Part shown: one piece after another, positions 9,562-19,678 of the stretch
Layout of the letters: the number at the start of each line of letters is the position of its first letter
Position numbering within the stretch: the first letter of the stretch is position 1
Source of the DNA: Cryptomeria japonica
Taxonomy: Eukaryota; Streptophyta; Pinopsida; Cupressales; Cupressaceae
Length of the DNA stretch: 64,000 bases
NCBI RefSeq assembly: GCF_030272615.1
Contig: NC_081412.1
Span: forward strand, 144,414,247-144,478,246
Direction of reading: 5' to 3'
Made by a program: the position numbers and the translations under genes
The notes under the pieces: generated by a model
Database searches by the model: none
Told to the model about the DNA's origin: nothing
What the model saw: the letters and a program-made list of their open reading frames with translations, nothing else

Positions 9562-11074
9562 TGTAATTGAAAGATGAAATGATGCAAGTTCAATCCCTAA
9601 CCCCAAAGTACAAGTATGAACTAATAACAAGATTACAGAATTGAACTTAAATGATGGAAAGCTGTAAACACAAGAATAAGACAAGAATGCAAATACGTAC
9701 CTGGAGTAAAAATCTGAGTGAAAATGTTCGGGACGGGGGCGCGGGCGCCACTGTCCTGATTCTGCCCCTGAAACTGCTCCGAAAACTATTGTTTTGCACT
9801 CTGGAAAAGCTGTCAAAAATGCTGAAAATGCTGTCTGTCAGGAGGACCAGGGCGCCCAGCGCCCCTGTCCCAGGGACCAGGGCGCCCAGCGCCCCTGTCC
9901 TGGCAGGACCAGGGCGCCCCACGCCCCTGTCCTGGTCTTTTGCTCTGAGATTTGGTGTGAAGTTCGGTCTCCGTCTGCGTCTTCCAGATCTGTAACTTGC
10001 GGCGTCGTCCGAATTCCGAAACCTGCACTTATATCTGAAAAGGTGTGGTGGGCGGCTATATAGGGTTTTGCCTTAGTCAAACCCCCGCTTCGGTGATTTC
10101 CACCTCCACGAATAGCCAAGTTGTATTGTAAAAGTAATGTGTGTGCAGACCTAGTGTGTGTGCAAGGTCCTTAAATGCAAGAAAGAAAACTAGAGCAACC
10201 TAGAAAGTAAACCCTAATTGCTTGTAAATGATAATGTAAATGCTCTAAATCAAGATGCAAAGTGATCTAAAGCATGAATAAAGGATATATTGAAGCTTAT
10301 GCAAAGACATGAAAACAACATGAAATCATACCCAACCCTCAAGGGAGGAGTACAAGCCAATCTTCGGTCGGTAATTTCCTATTGTTCTTCAATGTCTTCC
10401 AAGCCCTAAGTGGATGAATGAATTTGATAAGTGCTTGATAGAGGAATGTTGAATGTTGTTGAAGTCTTCAAAGATCTGCTCTTTCGCTGCATATGAGGTT
10501 TTCGAAAGCCAAAATTCGGATCCTTTCAAATGAAGAAAGAGAGCTCTTATGTATGAAACCCTAGGTCTTAATTTCGACTTTAGGCCGACCTAGAGATTGA
10601 ATATCCCGCCAATTTCTTGGGGTTAAGCTTTATTTTATGATTGGATCGCGCTCCTAAAATTTCGGGAAAAATGTCCGAGACCATGTTGCACTCCGGGCGC
10701 CATGGTCCCGACAACTTTTCACCAAATTTTCAGGACTGTCGGATATGATGATTTTAGAGAGAATCTCGAAGTTACAGCTGATTTCGAGATGTTTTGACCC
10801 CCAAAATCAAGCCCCCAAGTTCAAAATAGGATCTAATTAGGGTTTTTGATTAAATGATGTATAGGAGGAATAAAATGAAAAGGGCACACTTTAATGAAAG
10901 GGGCCAACTTTATGATATGGGAGATGATAAAATAGGACCTTAGACCTAATTAATTTAATTAATTAAGTGCTAAAGGGGAAATGCAATGCAAAATGCAAAA
11001 TGCGCCAAGGCGGGTGCTAAACTAGGTGTGAAATTGTACCACCCTAGCAAGTGCGTACAATTTACGACGCTACA
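9562..11074 (-). mobile_element. Probable solo LTR, minus strand
   Basis: The right end reads CGACGCTACA on the plus strand, so the minus-strand element begins TGTAGCGTCGTAAATTGTA. The left end is TGTAATTGAAAGATGAAATGATG, so the minus-strand LTR ends ...CAATTACA. The same pair of ends bounds the shorter block at 18022-18632. Flanks tttgt and tgtgt differ at one base, but the right side has been overrun by a GT microsatellite. No primer site, purine tract or coding region is visible inside. The block contains a GC-rich tandem repeat at 9844-9936. A solo LTR is my preferred reading; a non-autonomous element is possible. Confidence 0.55.
9844..9936. repeat. GC-rich tandem repeat, three units of 30-32 bp
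   Basis: Units starting ggaccagggcgccc at 9844, 9874 and 9906 each end gcccctgtcc. They are strikingly GC-rich compared with the surroundings, and the gggcgccc core is self-complementary. A related gggcgccatggtcc phrase occurs once more near 10697. Several overlapping open frames on both strands here are products of the repeat and are not called as genes. Confidence 0.9.
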
Positions 11075-11123
<49 letters not shown>

Positions 11124-11158
11124 GTGTACGTGTACGTGTACGTGTATGTGTATGTGTA

Positions 11159-11199
<41 letters not shown>

Positions 11200-11217
11200 G
11201 TGTGTGTATGTATGTGT

Positions 11218-11248
<31 letters not shown>

Positions 11249-11255
11249 TAGATAT
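11075..11255. repeat. TATGTG/CA microsatellite
   Basis: Uninterrupted TGTGTATGTGTATG-type hexamers with a few ACGTGT variants, followed by a CA run and an ATACACAC tail. It begins exactly at the end of the LTR-like block (TACA at 11074). Long open frames in all directions are repeat artefacts. Confidence 0.95.
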
Positions 11256-11812
11256 GTGTGTGTACATTTTTTACACTATACAAAGTTTCCAATTTTTTAG
11301 AATATAAATAAACTAAAAGTTTAATCTTAAATTATTGTTACTAATATCATGATGTACAACAAAATATGTGTATTATATTTTATAATGTGTATCTGAAATA
11401 GGACCTAAATTTATTGTATTAAGGCATTAAATATGCTAAGATATAGAAATAGTTTGTTTTGAGGTGAAGAAATATTCTAATTAACTAGACATATGGGGAT
11501 ATTAGTCTATAAGCTCAATAGTTTTTTCGTGAATCAATTTATAACTAAAGAAAGATTCAATTTTCTACCCTTTTGAAATGCTTTTTTCATTTAAATTATG
11601 CAACAAATGATTAGATCCCACTAATATTATGTCAAATATATGGTTGATTAGTATGCATCTTCACCCTAACTCAAGTTGATTTATATATAGTCTTCAATTA
11701 TAATTTTTAGTTTAAACAAGCTAAAAAGTATCATATGTTTGTAAAGATATAAACTAACATACCTATACTTTCAAATATTTATGTAAAATGTGTTGAGAGA
11801 TAGAATTGACCA
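11256..11812. other. No feature recognised
   Basis: AT-rich sequence between two microsatellite blocks. I see neither coding islands nor terminal repeats. Confidence 0.45.
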
Positions 11813-11889
11813 ACACTGAAAGGTGTGTGACATATTCTTTATAAAGAAAATGATCAACATTCACCTATTTTTATTTTAATTACTTGGAA

Positions 11890-11941
<52 letters not shown>

Positions 11942-11968
11942 TATATGTATATGTGTATACATATATAT

Positions 11969-12002
<34 letters not shown>

Positions 12003-12169
12003 ACGTGTGTGTGTGTGTGTGTGTGTGTGTGTACAAATATGTATACATATATACATATACATGTATACACACACACACACATATAAATATATATACATGT
12101 ATATATATATATATGTGTGTGTGTGTATATGTATATATATATACATGTATATATATATGTATGTACACC

Positions 12170-12202
<33 letters not shown>

Positions 12203-12270
12203 GTATGTGTGTGTGTTTATATACATACACATATTTGTATACACACACACACACATATATACATATATAT
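11813..12270. repeat. Dispersed repeat copy 2 and compound CA/TG/TA microsatellite
   Basis: The first about 85 bases match 9203-9288. They are followed by about 380 bases of alternating (CA)n, (TG)n, (TATA)n and ATACATATATGTAT tracts that are largely self-complementary. The tract ends abruptly at TGTCATAACC (12271). Open frames of 96-144 codons over this stretch are repeat artefacts. Confidence 0.9.
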
Positions 12271-14150
12271 TGTCATAACCCTCTTTTTGGACCTTGATAT
12301 GACTTCTTCTTCTTGTTGTTGTTGTTATTATTATTATTATTATTATTATTTTATGAGTAATGTTAGAAAGAAAAGATAAATTGAAATGAGGCTGAAGTTT
12401 TTAAAGAAAAAGAACTTAATAGTGGTGACAAACTCATGAGGTCATAATTTACTTGGAAATTATTTATTTCCTCAATATTCTAATTGAGCACATGGTGTAT
12501 GAGAAATAAGAAGATTCTAGAAAAACAATTTTCAAATTCAAAATATCAAGGAATAAATATTATATTTAGCAAATATATGACATGGGAGTTATAAATTATT
12601 CTATGACAAGAATAATTCTATTCATAGTTCTTTTTATGACAAAGGAGTTACAAAATTTATTTTTTGGAGGAGAATTCAAATTCAAATTTTAAATGCACGG
12701 TCAAATGTAACCCCCACTATGACAACAATTATTTTTGTAATAAAATTAATTTAGAAATTATTTATTTTCTTAATATGTTATTTAGCACATTTTGTAGGAG
12801 AAATTGGAAGCTTCTAGAGGGAATCTTCATTCTCCATTTAGTGATCAATCAATTTTGCATGAAGATAATTTAGTAAAAAGAATAATTTCTTTGAATTAAT
12901 TCTCTTGATAGTGGAATTGAGGGATCTTTTCTATATAATGTAAACAAGTTTTTGAAAAAAGGGAGTTGGTTTATTTTTTGAAGAAATTTTTTTCAAGTTT
13001 CTTGTAGAAAGTAGTAGGATTTCTTTTGTAGTAACATTTCATTTGTAGAATTGTTAAGTAGTTGTTTTGAATAATTTTCACCAAGTTGCAAGGAAGGATC
13101 AAGGAAGAATAGCTTGGAGATTTGGAGAGGTTTCAACATCAAACTTCGTCGATCCAGGTTCTCTTCTATTTCTTTCCTAAATTTTCATGTGTAAAAAGAG
13201 AAAAATATTATGAAGAATATAGCTTCTATCCTTCTTTTAGATCTTCATTTATATAAAAAATTTTAGAATTTGTTTTAAAACATAGTTAAACTCTTTTTTA
13301 TTAATTTGGGATAAATGTTGTAATACATATCTTTATTATATATTTAATTCTCTTAGAAAAGAAAAGAAAAAAAGATAAAAATCTGATTCTTGTTGTCTTT
13401 TTGCTTTCAAAAAAAAGATATATTTTTATTTATTAAGAGTGCAAAAAAATATTTTGGGGGATAAAATCTTTTTTTTTTTCTGTGATTGTATGATGTTCTC
13501 TATTTGACTATTTTCTGTGAATTAAACTTAACTCTTTGGAATGTGAGTTTGATCATTTGAGTGAAATTTTTAAATCAATCTTACTACTCTATGAAAATCT
13601 CATCTCTCCGTGTTTTTCACCTACGGATCAAAGTTATTTTTCCTTAATTATTTTTCCTATAAATAAATTCATTTCTCCTCTCTGAATGTAGATTTGATTA
13701 AATCTTAAATCCCTATCATTCCCCTCTATGATCAGTCTTACCTTCCTGTGAATGTATACTGCTCTTTTGAGAAAGCATTTCATTTGTATTCATTATTCCC
13801 TGTGAGTTGAATAAAACAATTTTCTCCCCCTCTATATATTTAGTTGATTTCTTCCTGAGAAAACCTTATTTGCCTTGATCCTAAGCATATCATGAAGATT
13901 TAATCTTTCAAAAACTTTCTCAAACAATATATATATATATATATACTTCCTCTCTGTCTCTATGAAATCTCTCTCTGTGAAATACATAACTTGCAATAAG
14001 CTTCCTCTCTGTCTTTGTGAAATCTCTGCGAGATTCTTATTTCTCTGTGAAATCCTTACCTTTCAAGCAAAATCTATGGAATCCATCCTCTTGAATAAAT
14101 ATTTCTGGGTACAGGTATCTGTGTATACCATCTCTGAACATTAGAAGTTT
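12271..14150 (+). mobile_element. Probable LTR (solo or truncated), family of the 5.6-7.1 kb element
   Basis: Starts with the same about 35 bases (TGTCATAACCCTC...CTTGATATGACTT) as the termini of the element at 5589-7126, then a (TTC/TTG/TTA)n run (12302-12350). It has LTR-like organisation: an internal direct duplication (about 12450-12520 against 12750-12820), a TATA-like ctatataatg at 12931, then R/U5-like sequence. No primer site or internal region is seen downstream, and the right boundary is uncertain. It may be the long LTR from which the small element's termini were derived. Confidence 0.5.
13470..14060. repeat. Degenerate reiterations of a ctctgtgaa phrase
   Basis: At least eight variants of (t)tctctgtgaa/g occur at irregular spacing. 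Examples lie near 13480, 13515, 13749, 13799, 13973, 14018 and 14044, often followed by a T-rich stretch. An (AT)n run lies at 13927-13944. The stretch falls in the 3' part of the probable LTR. No function is assignable. Confidence 0.5.
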
Positions 14151-14790
14151 CATCCCTATGCAAAAACAACAAGCAATAAAACACAAAACTATAATTATGA
14201 ATTCAAGTATTAATAATACATATTTATATGTTTTTTCCATTGTCAAACTTAATAATGATTTACTCTTAGTATATATAAAAAGGAAAGAAAAAAGGAAAGA
14301 AAATCAACTAAAAATCTTAAAGAAGTTGTTTCTTTTAATTTATTGCTATATGTTGTAGAAGGTAGTGGCGTGGCAGGCCCACTTTCCCATAATCCACTAT
14401 GCCACTGCATTTAAAGTGGCTTAAAAACAAACAATGTCATTTAGTAAACTTTGATTTTTTGATTTTATTTTATTTTTAAAATTTATTAATGAAAATTTGA
14501 TTTATTTAAATTAGTTTATAATTGAAGATTTATTATTATCCGAAAAATTGTTAATAATAATGTGTTAAAATTTATTTGTTGATAAATAATTTAGATTTTG
14601 GGGTGTTAATTATTAACTATTTTATTTAAAATATATTTCTTTGAGTTATGATTTAGAATTTGTACTATTTTTTTAATAGTTGTAATGGCTTAGATCTTAT
14701 CTTAAATTAATTTGTATATTTGACATTTAAAATTTAATTGGAATAAATAAATTTATTAGTGGAAGCTTATTAGTTGTTCATTTTTGGTTG
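14151..14790. other. No feature recognised
   Basis: Strongly AT-rich DNA. A small GC-richer patch (about 14360-14420) contains a ccactatgccact phrase with no family I recognise. Confidence 0.45.
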
Positions 14791-14799
14791 TGAGATTCT

Positions 14800-15727
14800 A
14801 TGTTTGACCTATCCTTAGGTCCGGATATTATTTGCAAATGCGTGGTTGTCATGTTACAGGTATCATCGTAGCGTGCAAAGATCCAAATTTGAGTTGTTTG
14901 CATTGGAGAGTATATTTTGATTGATAATTGCTTATATGGTTGTGTAGCATGTGGATATGTTATTGATTAGGTTCCAGTTATTGCGGATTGGTGAATTGAT
15001 CTTTAGAAGATGTGTTTTGTTCCTCTCTTTCTCTTGGAGTGGATCAATGTGTGTGTTTTTTGTTTGAAAGGTATTTTGATTTAGGTTGACATGGTTTAAG
15101 TTTTGATGATGTATCTTTTATATAAGGCACATGCATGTTTTATTTAGTGTGTGGAGAGAGATGTGGTGTAGTAGATAATGTGGCAAATAGAAAAGATTAG
15201 AGGAAGTGTGAGTAGTGAAGATAGGTTGTGTTCAAATCATATAAAAGTTGTGTTGAGACTGTGACAGAGAGTTGAGATAGAGTATTGGCCATTGAAGTCA
15301 AAGTTGTGTGTGTGTGTGTTGATGCTAGCCGCTTGATGTAGAGTTCAAGGACAACTTCATGATTAGGAGATCTTTCTTTTCATATCATTTTTTGTATCTT
15401 TCCCTAAGTGCAATTAGCTTTAGGTTTTTCAAGTCCTCTTTGTATCTTGCCCCATGAGCAGTTAGCCTTGGTGTGCAAGTCTGATGCAGTTAGACTTGGT
15501 GTGCAAGTTTGGAGTAGTTAGCTCTATCTTTGTAATCATTTCTATTCAGAGTCGACATATTCTTGTGGGCAGGTTCTCACTGTGGTTTTTCCTTATTTGG
15601 GTTTTCTAGGTATAAATCTTGGTGTTCTATTGTTGGATATGTGTTGTTGTGTAATTGTTTATACACTATAGTAATTGTTTGTTTAGACTGATACACCCCC
15701 CCTCTTAGTCTTGCCTTGGGTTCAACA
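14800..15727 (+). mobile_element. Probable LTR 3' portion (Ty1/copia-like), left end unclear
   Basis: The right end reads tgatacaccccccctcttagtcttg...ggttcaaca, the C-run plus CA terminus common in plant copia LTRs. Upstream phrases (gcagttag-cttggtgtgcaagt repeated near 15460 and 15490, then a tataaatctt near 15610) fit a U3-R-U5 organisation. No primer-binding site follows, and I cannot find the TG start with certainty. A solo or truncated LTR is likely. Confidence 0.45.
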
Positions 15728-16430
15728 AGTGTCACATAATGAGGAGCAACATGATAGGTCCAAAAATATTATGGAATTATTTGAAAATATGGCATTAGGA
15801 AAAAAATAATGTCACCTGTTATAGAAATAAGACCATTGCAAACAAGTTCTCTAACATATTTCATAAATTCTCTATAACAGCTATAGTTTGACCATACATT
15901 CGATGATAAGCACAAAAGAAAATATCTATGTGATCACCTTTTCAAGTTTCATAATCCTTTGAAGGTGGAAGAATGATCAAATGGTCTTTAAGGAGGCTCA
16001 ACAAGTTTTGGTCTTCTTTAGATAAAGTAAAGTATTGAGGTACTATTTTAATATCATGCAAAGGAAAGTTTTTTGTGTTTGGAGTTAATGAAGGATAAGG
16101 TGGAGGAAAATCAAGAGTAGGGAATCATATTCCCTCTCTATAATGATAGGGTATGAGATCCATACTTTGATTCCTTGTTCCATACATCCAAGACCTTGTC
16201 CACTATATCCTTGTTTAGAATTCATGCCATAACTAGCTTTATAATGTGTATGTAACTCTAATGGGAAAGGAATTTCATCATAAACCTCAATAAAATTGGT
16301 AGTATAAGAATATTTTGAATCACTAAAAAGATGAATCATTATTAGTATCATTCATGTCCATTTAGGAGGTATAGGAGTCCTCTTTATTAGATTTTTCTTA
16401 TGAGTTTCACCATTGTTTTCATCATCTTTA
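15728..16430 (-). pseudogene. Minus-strand coding relic, G-patch-like island
   Basis: The minus-strand frame at 16085-16351 reads with few interruptions. It contains GYSGQGLGCMEQGI, which resembles the glycine-rich core of the G-patch-like segment that plant Ty3/gypsy elements carry near protease. Sequence either side (15.73-16.43 kb) is AT-rich and largely unreadable. I take this as a fragment of an old retroelement polyprotein joined to the repeat-bearing frame at 16432-16858. The family assignment is weak. Confidence 0.4.
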
Positions 16431-16431
16431 C

Positions 16432-16858
16432 TTAATATTTAGGTGACATGTTGTTAAGGAAATGAATAACATCATGTTTTATTGAAATTTCTTGATAAGA
16501 AAAAAAGTCTCTATGAGAGGAATAACTATCTATGTCCATTAATGTGGTAGCATACAGATTATCAATGTTTAAATTCCTCTTGCACCAATGCATTTCTATA
16601 GGGGAGGTAAATTTTATGAGACAAATCACCATCATTCTTCAATGCTTCATCTCTAAGAGAGAGATCATTGAAGGAATTGTTAATGATATCCTCTTCTTGC
16701 ACTAAGGGATTAATGTTTAAAGCATGTTCCTTTTTCACCAAAGCATTCTCAAGGAGGAGGTGATTTTTTAGAGAATAATCATCATCATTCTTCAATGCTT
16801 CATCTACAAGAGAGAGACCATTGAAAAAATTTATAATGATATCCTCCTCTTGCATCAA
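16432..16858 (-). pseudogene. Minus-strand relic with 51-residue tandem repeat
   Basis: Two minus-strand frames together encode a protein-like stretch with a repeated block. QEEDIIINFFNGLSL-DEALKND recurs as QEEDIINNSFNDLSLRDEALKND 51 residues later (DNA period 153 bp: 16631 and 16784). A degraded third motif is readable further upstream on the minus strand (to about 17000). The unit is acidic and leucine-rich, and the function is unknown. It probably belongs to the same broken retroelement polyprotein as the G-patch-like island next to it. Confidence 0.5.
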
Positions 16859-16999
16859 GATATCGACATGAATGAGATGAATTTGAGAGAGGGAGAAGCA
16901 TGGTCCATCAATTTTTTATCTTTAGAAGGGAGAGAATTGGAAGGCAAAGTAGCATTAAAGGTAATGTCAACCATATCAACCTCTTGCATCAAAATATAA

Positions 17000-18021
17000 T
17001 TACAAATAGGAGGATTTTTGGGAGAAGGATAAAGTGTCTTAATAATATCTTAGAAACCATCATATCCATGAAATGATTTAATTGTAAAACTAAAAAAAGT
17101 AATCAATTATGCACACAAACTTTCTTTCTACACCAAATTGATTTGATATAACAACTATGTGAATAATTAAACAATATAAAATTGTAATCTTGTGATTAAT
17201 TAACCAATGCAAGTAATGAATTTCATAAGCGAATGCTTCTAAATCTAGAAATTTCATGCAAAATCAGATTTGAAACAAGAAAATTAGAATTAATGAAAGT
17301 TATGATATGCTGGGTTCCCCAAAATGAAATGCATGGAAATGGGCTCTTAGCCTAGGGACGCAAACTAAGAACTTATTCATTCACCATTTCCAAATTTGAA
17401 TCATTTCATTGGGGAACAACCAACAGGGTTCAACTTCAGTCCTAAAGAAGATTTGAACTCTTTGGCTTATTGTTCCCTTTTTTATCTGATTTGATTGGAT
17501 ATGATTTTATATGAATATGTAAAATCTATGAAAAGTGATAGGAAAGTGATGACTTTTAGCATAAACAAGGAAATATATAACAATAAACTAACATAGTAAT
17601 GCAAATATGTAATTAAGAGACATAGAAGAACCTGTGACAACAATCTAGAGCAGAATATGTTAGACTATGGGGAAAGACACCCTAGTCTGAGGGTGTCTTT
17701 GTTAGCAAAAGGTTCCATATTTCAGATCAGGAGGATTTGCATAATTGTCTCTCTAAAAATCAACCTAAAAGTGTTGAGAACTAGAGAAATTTGGCATAGT
17801 CTAGGGGTTTTCACCTATTAAAAGTCTAAGATTGTTTGTTGTTGTCTTCTCTGTGTAATTTTATAACTCTCAATTGTTGCATTTATACCCACACACATGA
17901 AAAGAGGGAAATATGTTATTTTGTATAGGGACTTAAGTCAAATATCATGTTGGTGTTCCCACCTCTATAACAACTATGATAATGAAAAGAGAGCTTACCC
18001 CTAGTAGAGTAGAGGCTAAAT
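17000..18021. other. No gene; one strong hairpin
   Basis: No coding island is recognised. An 11-bp perfect stem AAAGACACCCT / AGGGTGTCTTT with a 6-base loop lies at 17673-17700. The stretch 17290-17500 (ccccaaaatgaaatgcatgg ... cattggggaac) contains loose inverted phrases. It may be leader sequence of the minus-strand relic at 15.7-16.9 kb, but there is no boundary evidence. Confidence 0.45.
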
Positions 18022-18632
18022 TGTAATTGAAATGCTGAAATGAAATGATATTAACTTGGGATTGATAATGATGCTGATGCAATCCTCTTTAGATAAGTTC
18101 TCCAAGAATTGATGTAATAACATGACAAGACATAACAAAATCAATTATGAAATAATATTTGAATGTAGGTTGTTGTAGCTTGCAGCTCAATATCTTGAAT
18201 ACTTAGATCCATAGTTCCTTGCTTGATAATAAGGGCTCTTCTAAATTGTGACTTGTTTTTTATGAATGATAAAATGTTGATTTGTATAGGGTTTACAAGG
18301 TATTTCCTAATTTAGGTCAACTTCCTTTAATTAAATGAAAATACTAGGATTGGATCACAAATGGTGGGATTTGACACACACACAATTGAATTTGGGTCCC
18401 TTTTGGAGGGAATAGGGCATTGGGTGCCCTGTTCCACTCAAAAAGGGAATAGAAAGAGTGGTCAAAAAGTATCGGGACCTAGGATATAGGATTTGGTCTT
18501 TATCTTAGCATATGACAATAGTCGAGTAGGATAGGGCCAAAATAAAATTAAAATGGTTTAAGAGAGAGTAGCTAAAGCAAGGGCCCAAACTAGAGTGTGA
18601 AATTGTAAGGGGATACAATTTACTACACTACA
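18022..18632 (-). mobile_element. Probable short LTR, same family as 9562-11074
   Basis: Bounded by TGTAATTGAAATGCTGAAATG on the left and GGATACAATTTACTACACTACA on the right, the same terminal phrases as the block at 9562-11074. Between them the sequence is shorter and diverged. No matching target duplication is visible (taaat and ataag), so the true ends may differ by a few bases or one end is broken. Confidence 0.5.
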
Positions 18633-19532
18633 ATAAGAATACAAAATATGGTAATAAATAGTAGTTCCTACATTAAAATGAATGATGCAATATAGTCAAT
18701 AAGAATTATCATTGAATGACATCATCATAATAATTATTAGAAATACGTTAGATTTAAGTATTTTGAAAAGTTCCTAAAGAGGATGAACAAGGAAGAATTA
18801 AATTAGGATGAAACTACTAGATGTTACTTTGAAAATAAATATAACAAGATGGTGGAAAACCAATAAATAAAATATCTTCACATGTATAAATCTAAAAATT
18901 TCAATAAAATGTAAATTTATTAAAAAAGAATGAATAATGCACAAAGTTTGTTTTTATAAAGGATCTCCAATCCAAAAGAATATATTAAATATTTTTAGTT
19001 TTTCTTGACTTCAATTTCTTTTACTAAACTTTAAAATCATTACTTCATCCCTGATATATACATTAAGAATAAGGAGAAAAAAAAGAATGATAAAGCAACA
19101 CAATATTTTATTACCTTTTTAAACTTTTGTCATCAAGGTGTGAAGAAATATGACGTGTATAAAAGAATCCAACCTCTTGTTATGCCGAGAGGCATCTACA
19201 ATAACATCAAAATGTTTGTAAACAAAAATTCAATTTTGAAACAACTTGACATGCAAATGATGGGTAAATGCATGAAATATGCCATCTTTTGGTTTTTGTG
19301 GAGGTGTTATTTTATTACTCCAAATAAAATAGAACCATCTCCACTTGTCTCCAACTATATGAAATCGTTACATTCAAATGATAGTGGAAAAGTGCCATAA
19401 TATTTAAAAGGGAACAATCAATAAAGTCAAGCAGCATTAAGAGGTTAGTGGAGAAGTGGACTTGGCATTGTGAGTATCTATGATTCTAAATTCCAAGTTC
19501 ATGTTGTCATCTTAGATAATGCCAGTACATAT
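18633..19532. other. No feature recognised
   Basis: AT-rich DNA. An 86-codon open frame at 19140-19400 has unremarkable composition and no motif that I recognise. I leave it uncalled. Confidence 0.45.
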
Positions 19533-19673
19533 TTAAGCAACTCTATTATTATCCATATTTTTGAAACTCTTGTATAATACTAATATTATTGCAATCGTTA
19601 GATTCCCTTCTATTATAAGATGTCTCTCGATATAATTTACCTATATTTTTTAAATATAGATATACTAGTGGTG
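19533..19673. repeat. Dispersed repeat copy matching 1-137
   Basis: Left remnant of the repeat into which element A inserted. The match with the window start runs to the target site ACTAG (19674-19678) and breaks at the element boundary. Confidence 0.8.
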
Positions 19674-19678
19674 CAGGA

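Noticed and set aside
9842-9940. Possible CRISPR-like array of three spaced repeats
   Set aside because: The units are directly tandem without unique spacers and the genome is a plant nuclear one. It is a minisatellite.
9647-10119. Overlapping open frames of 88-114 codons on both strands
   Set aside because: They exist because of the GC-rich tandem repeat and surrounding LTR-like sequence. No frame has motifs or a consistent start.
11850-12380. Long open frames of 96-144 codons on both strands
   Set aside because: They read CA/TG/TA microsatellites (Cys-Val, Thr-His, Tyr-Ile repeats) and are open in every frame because the repeats lack stops.
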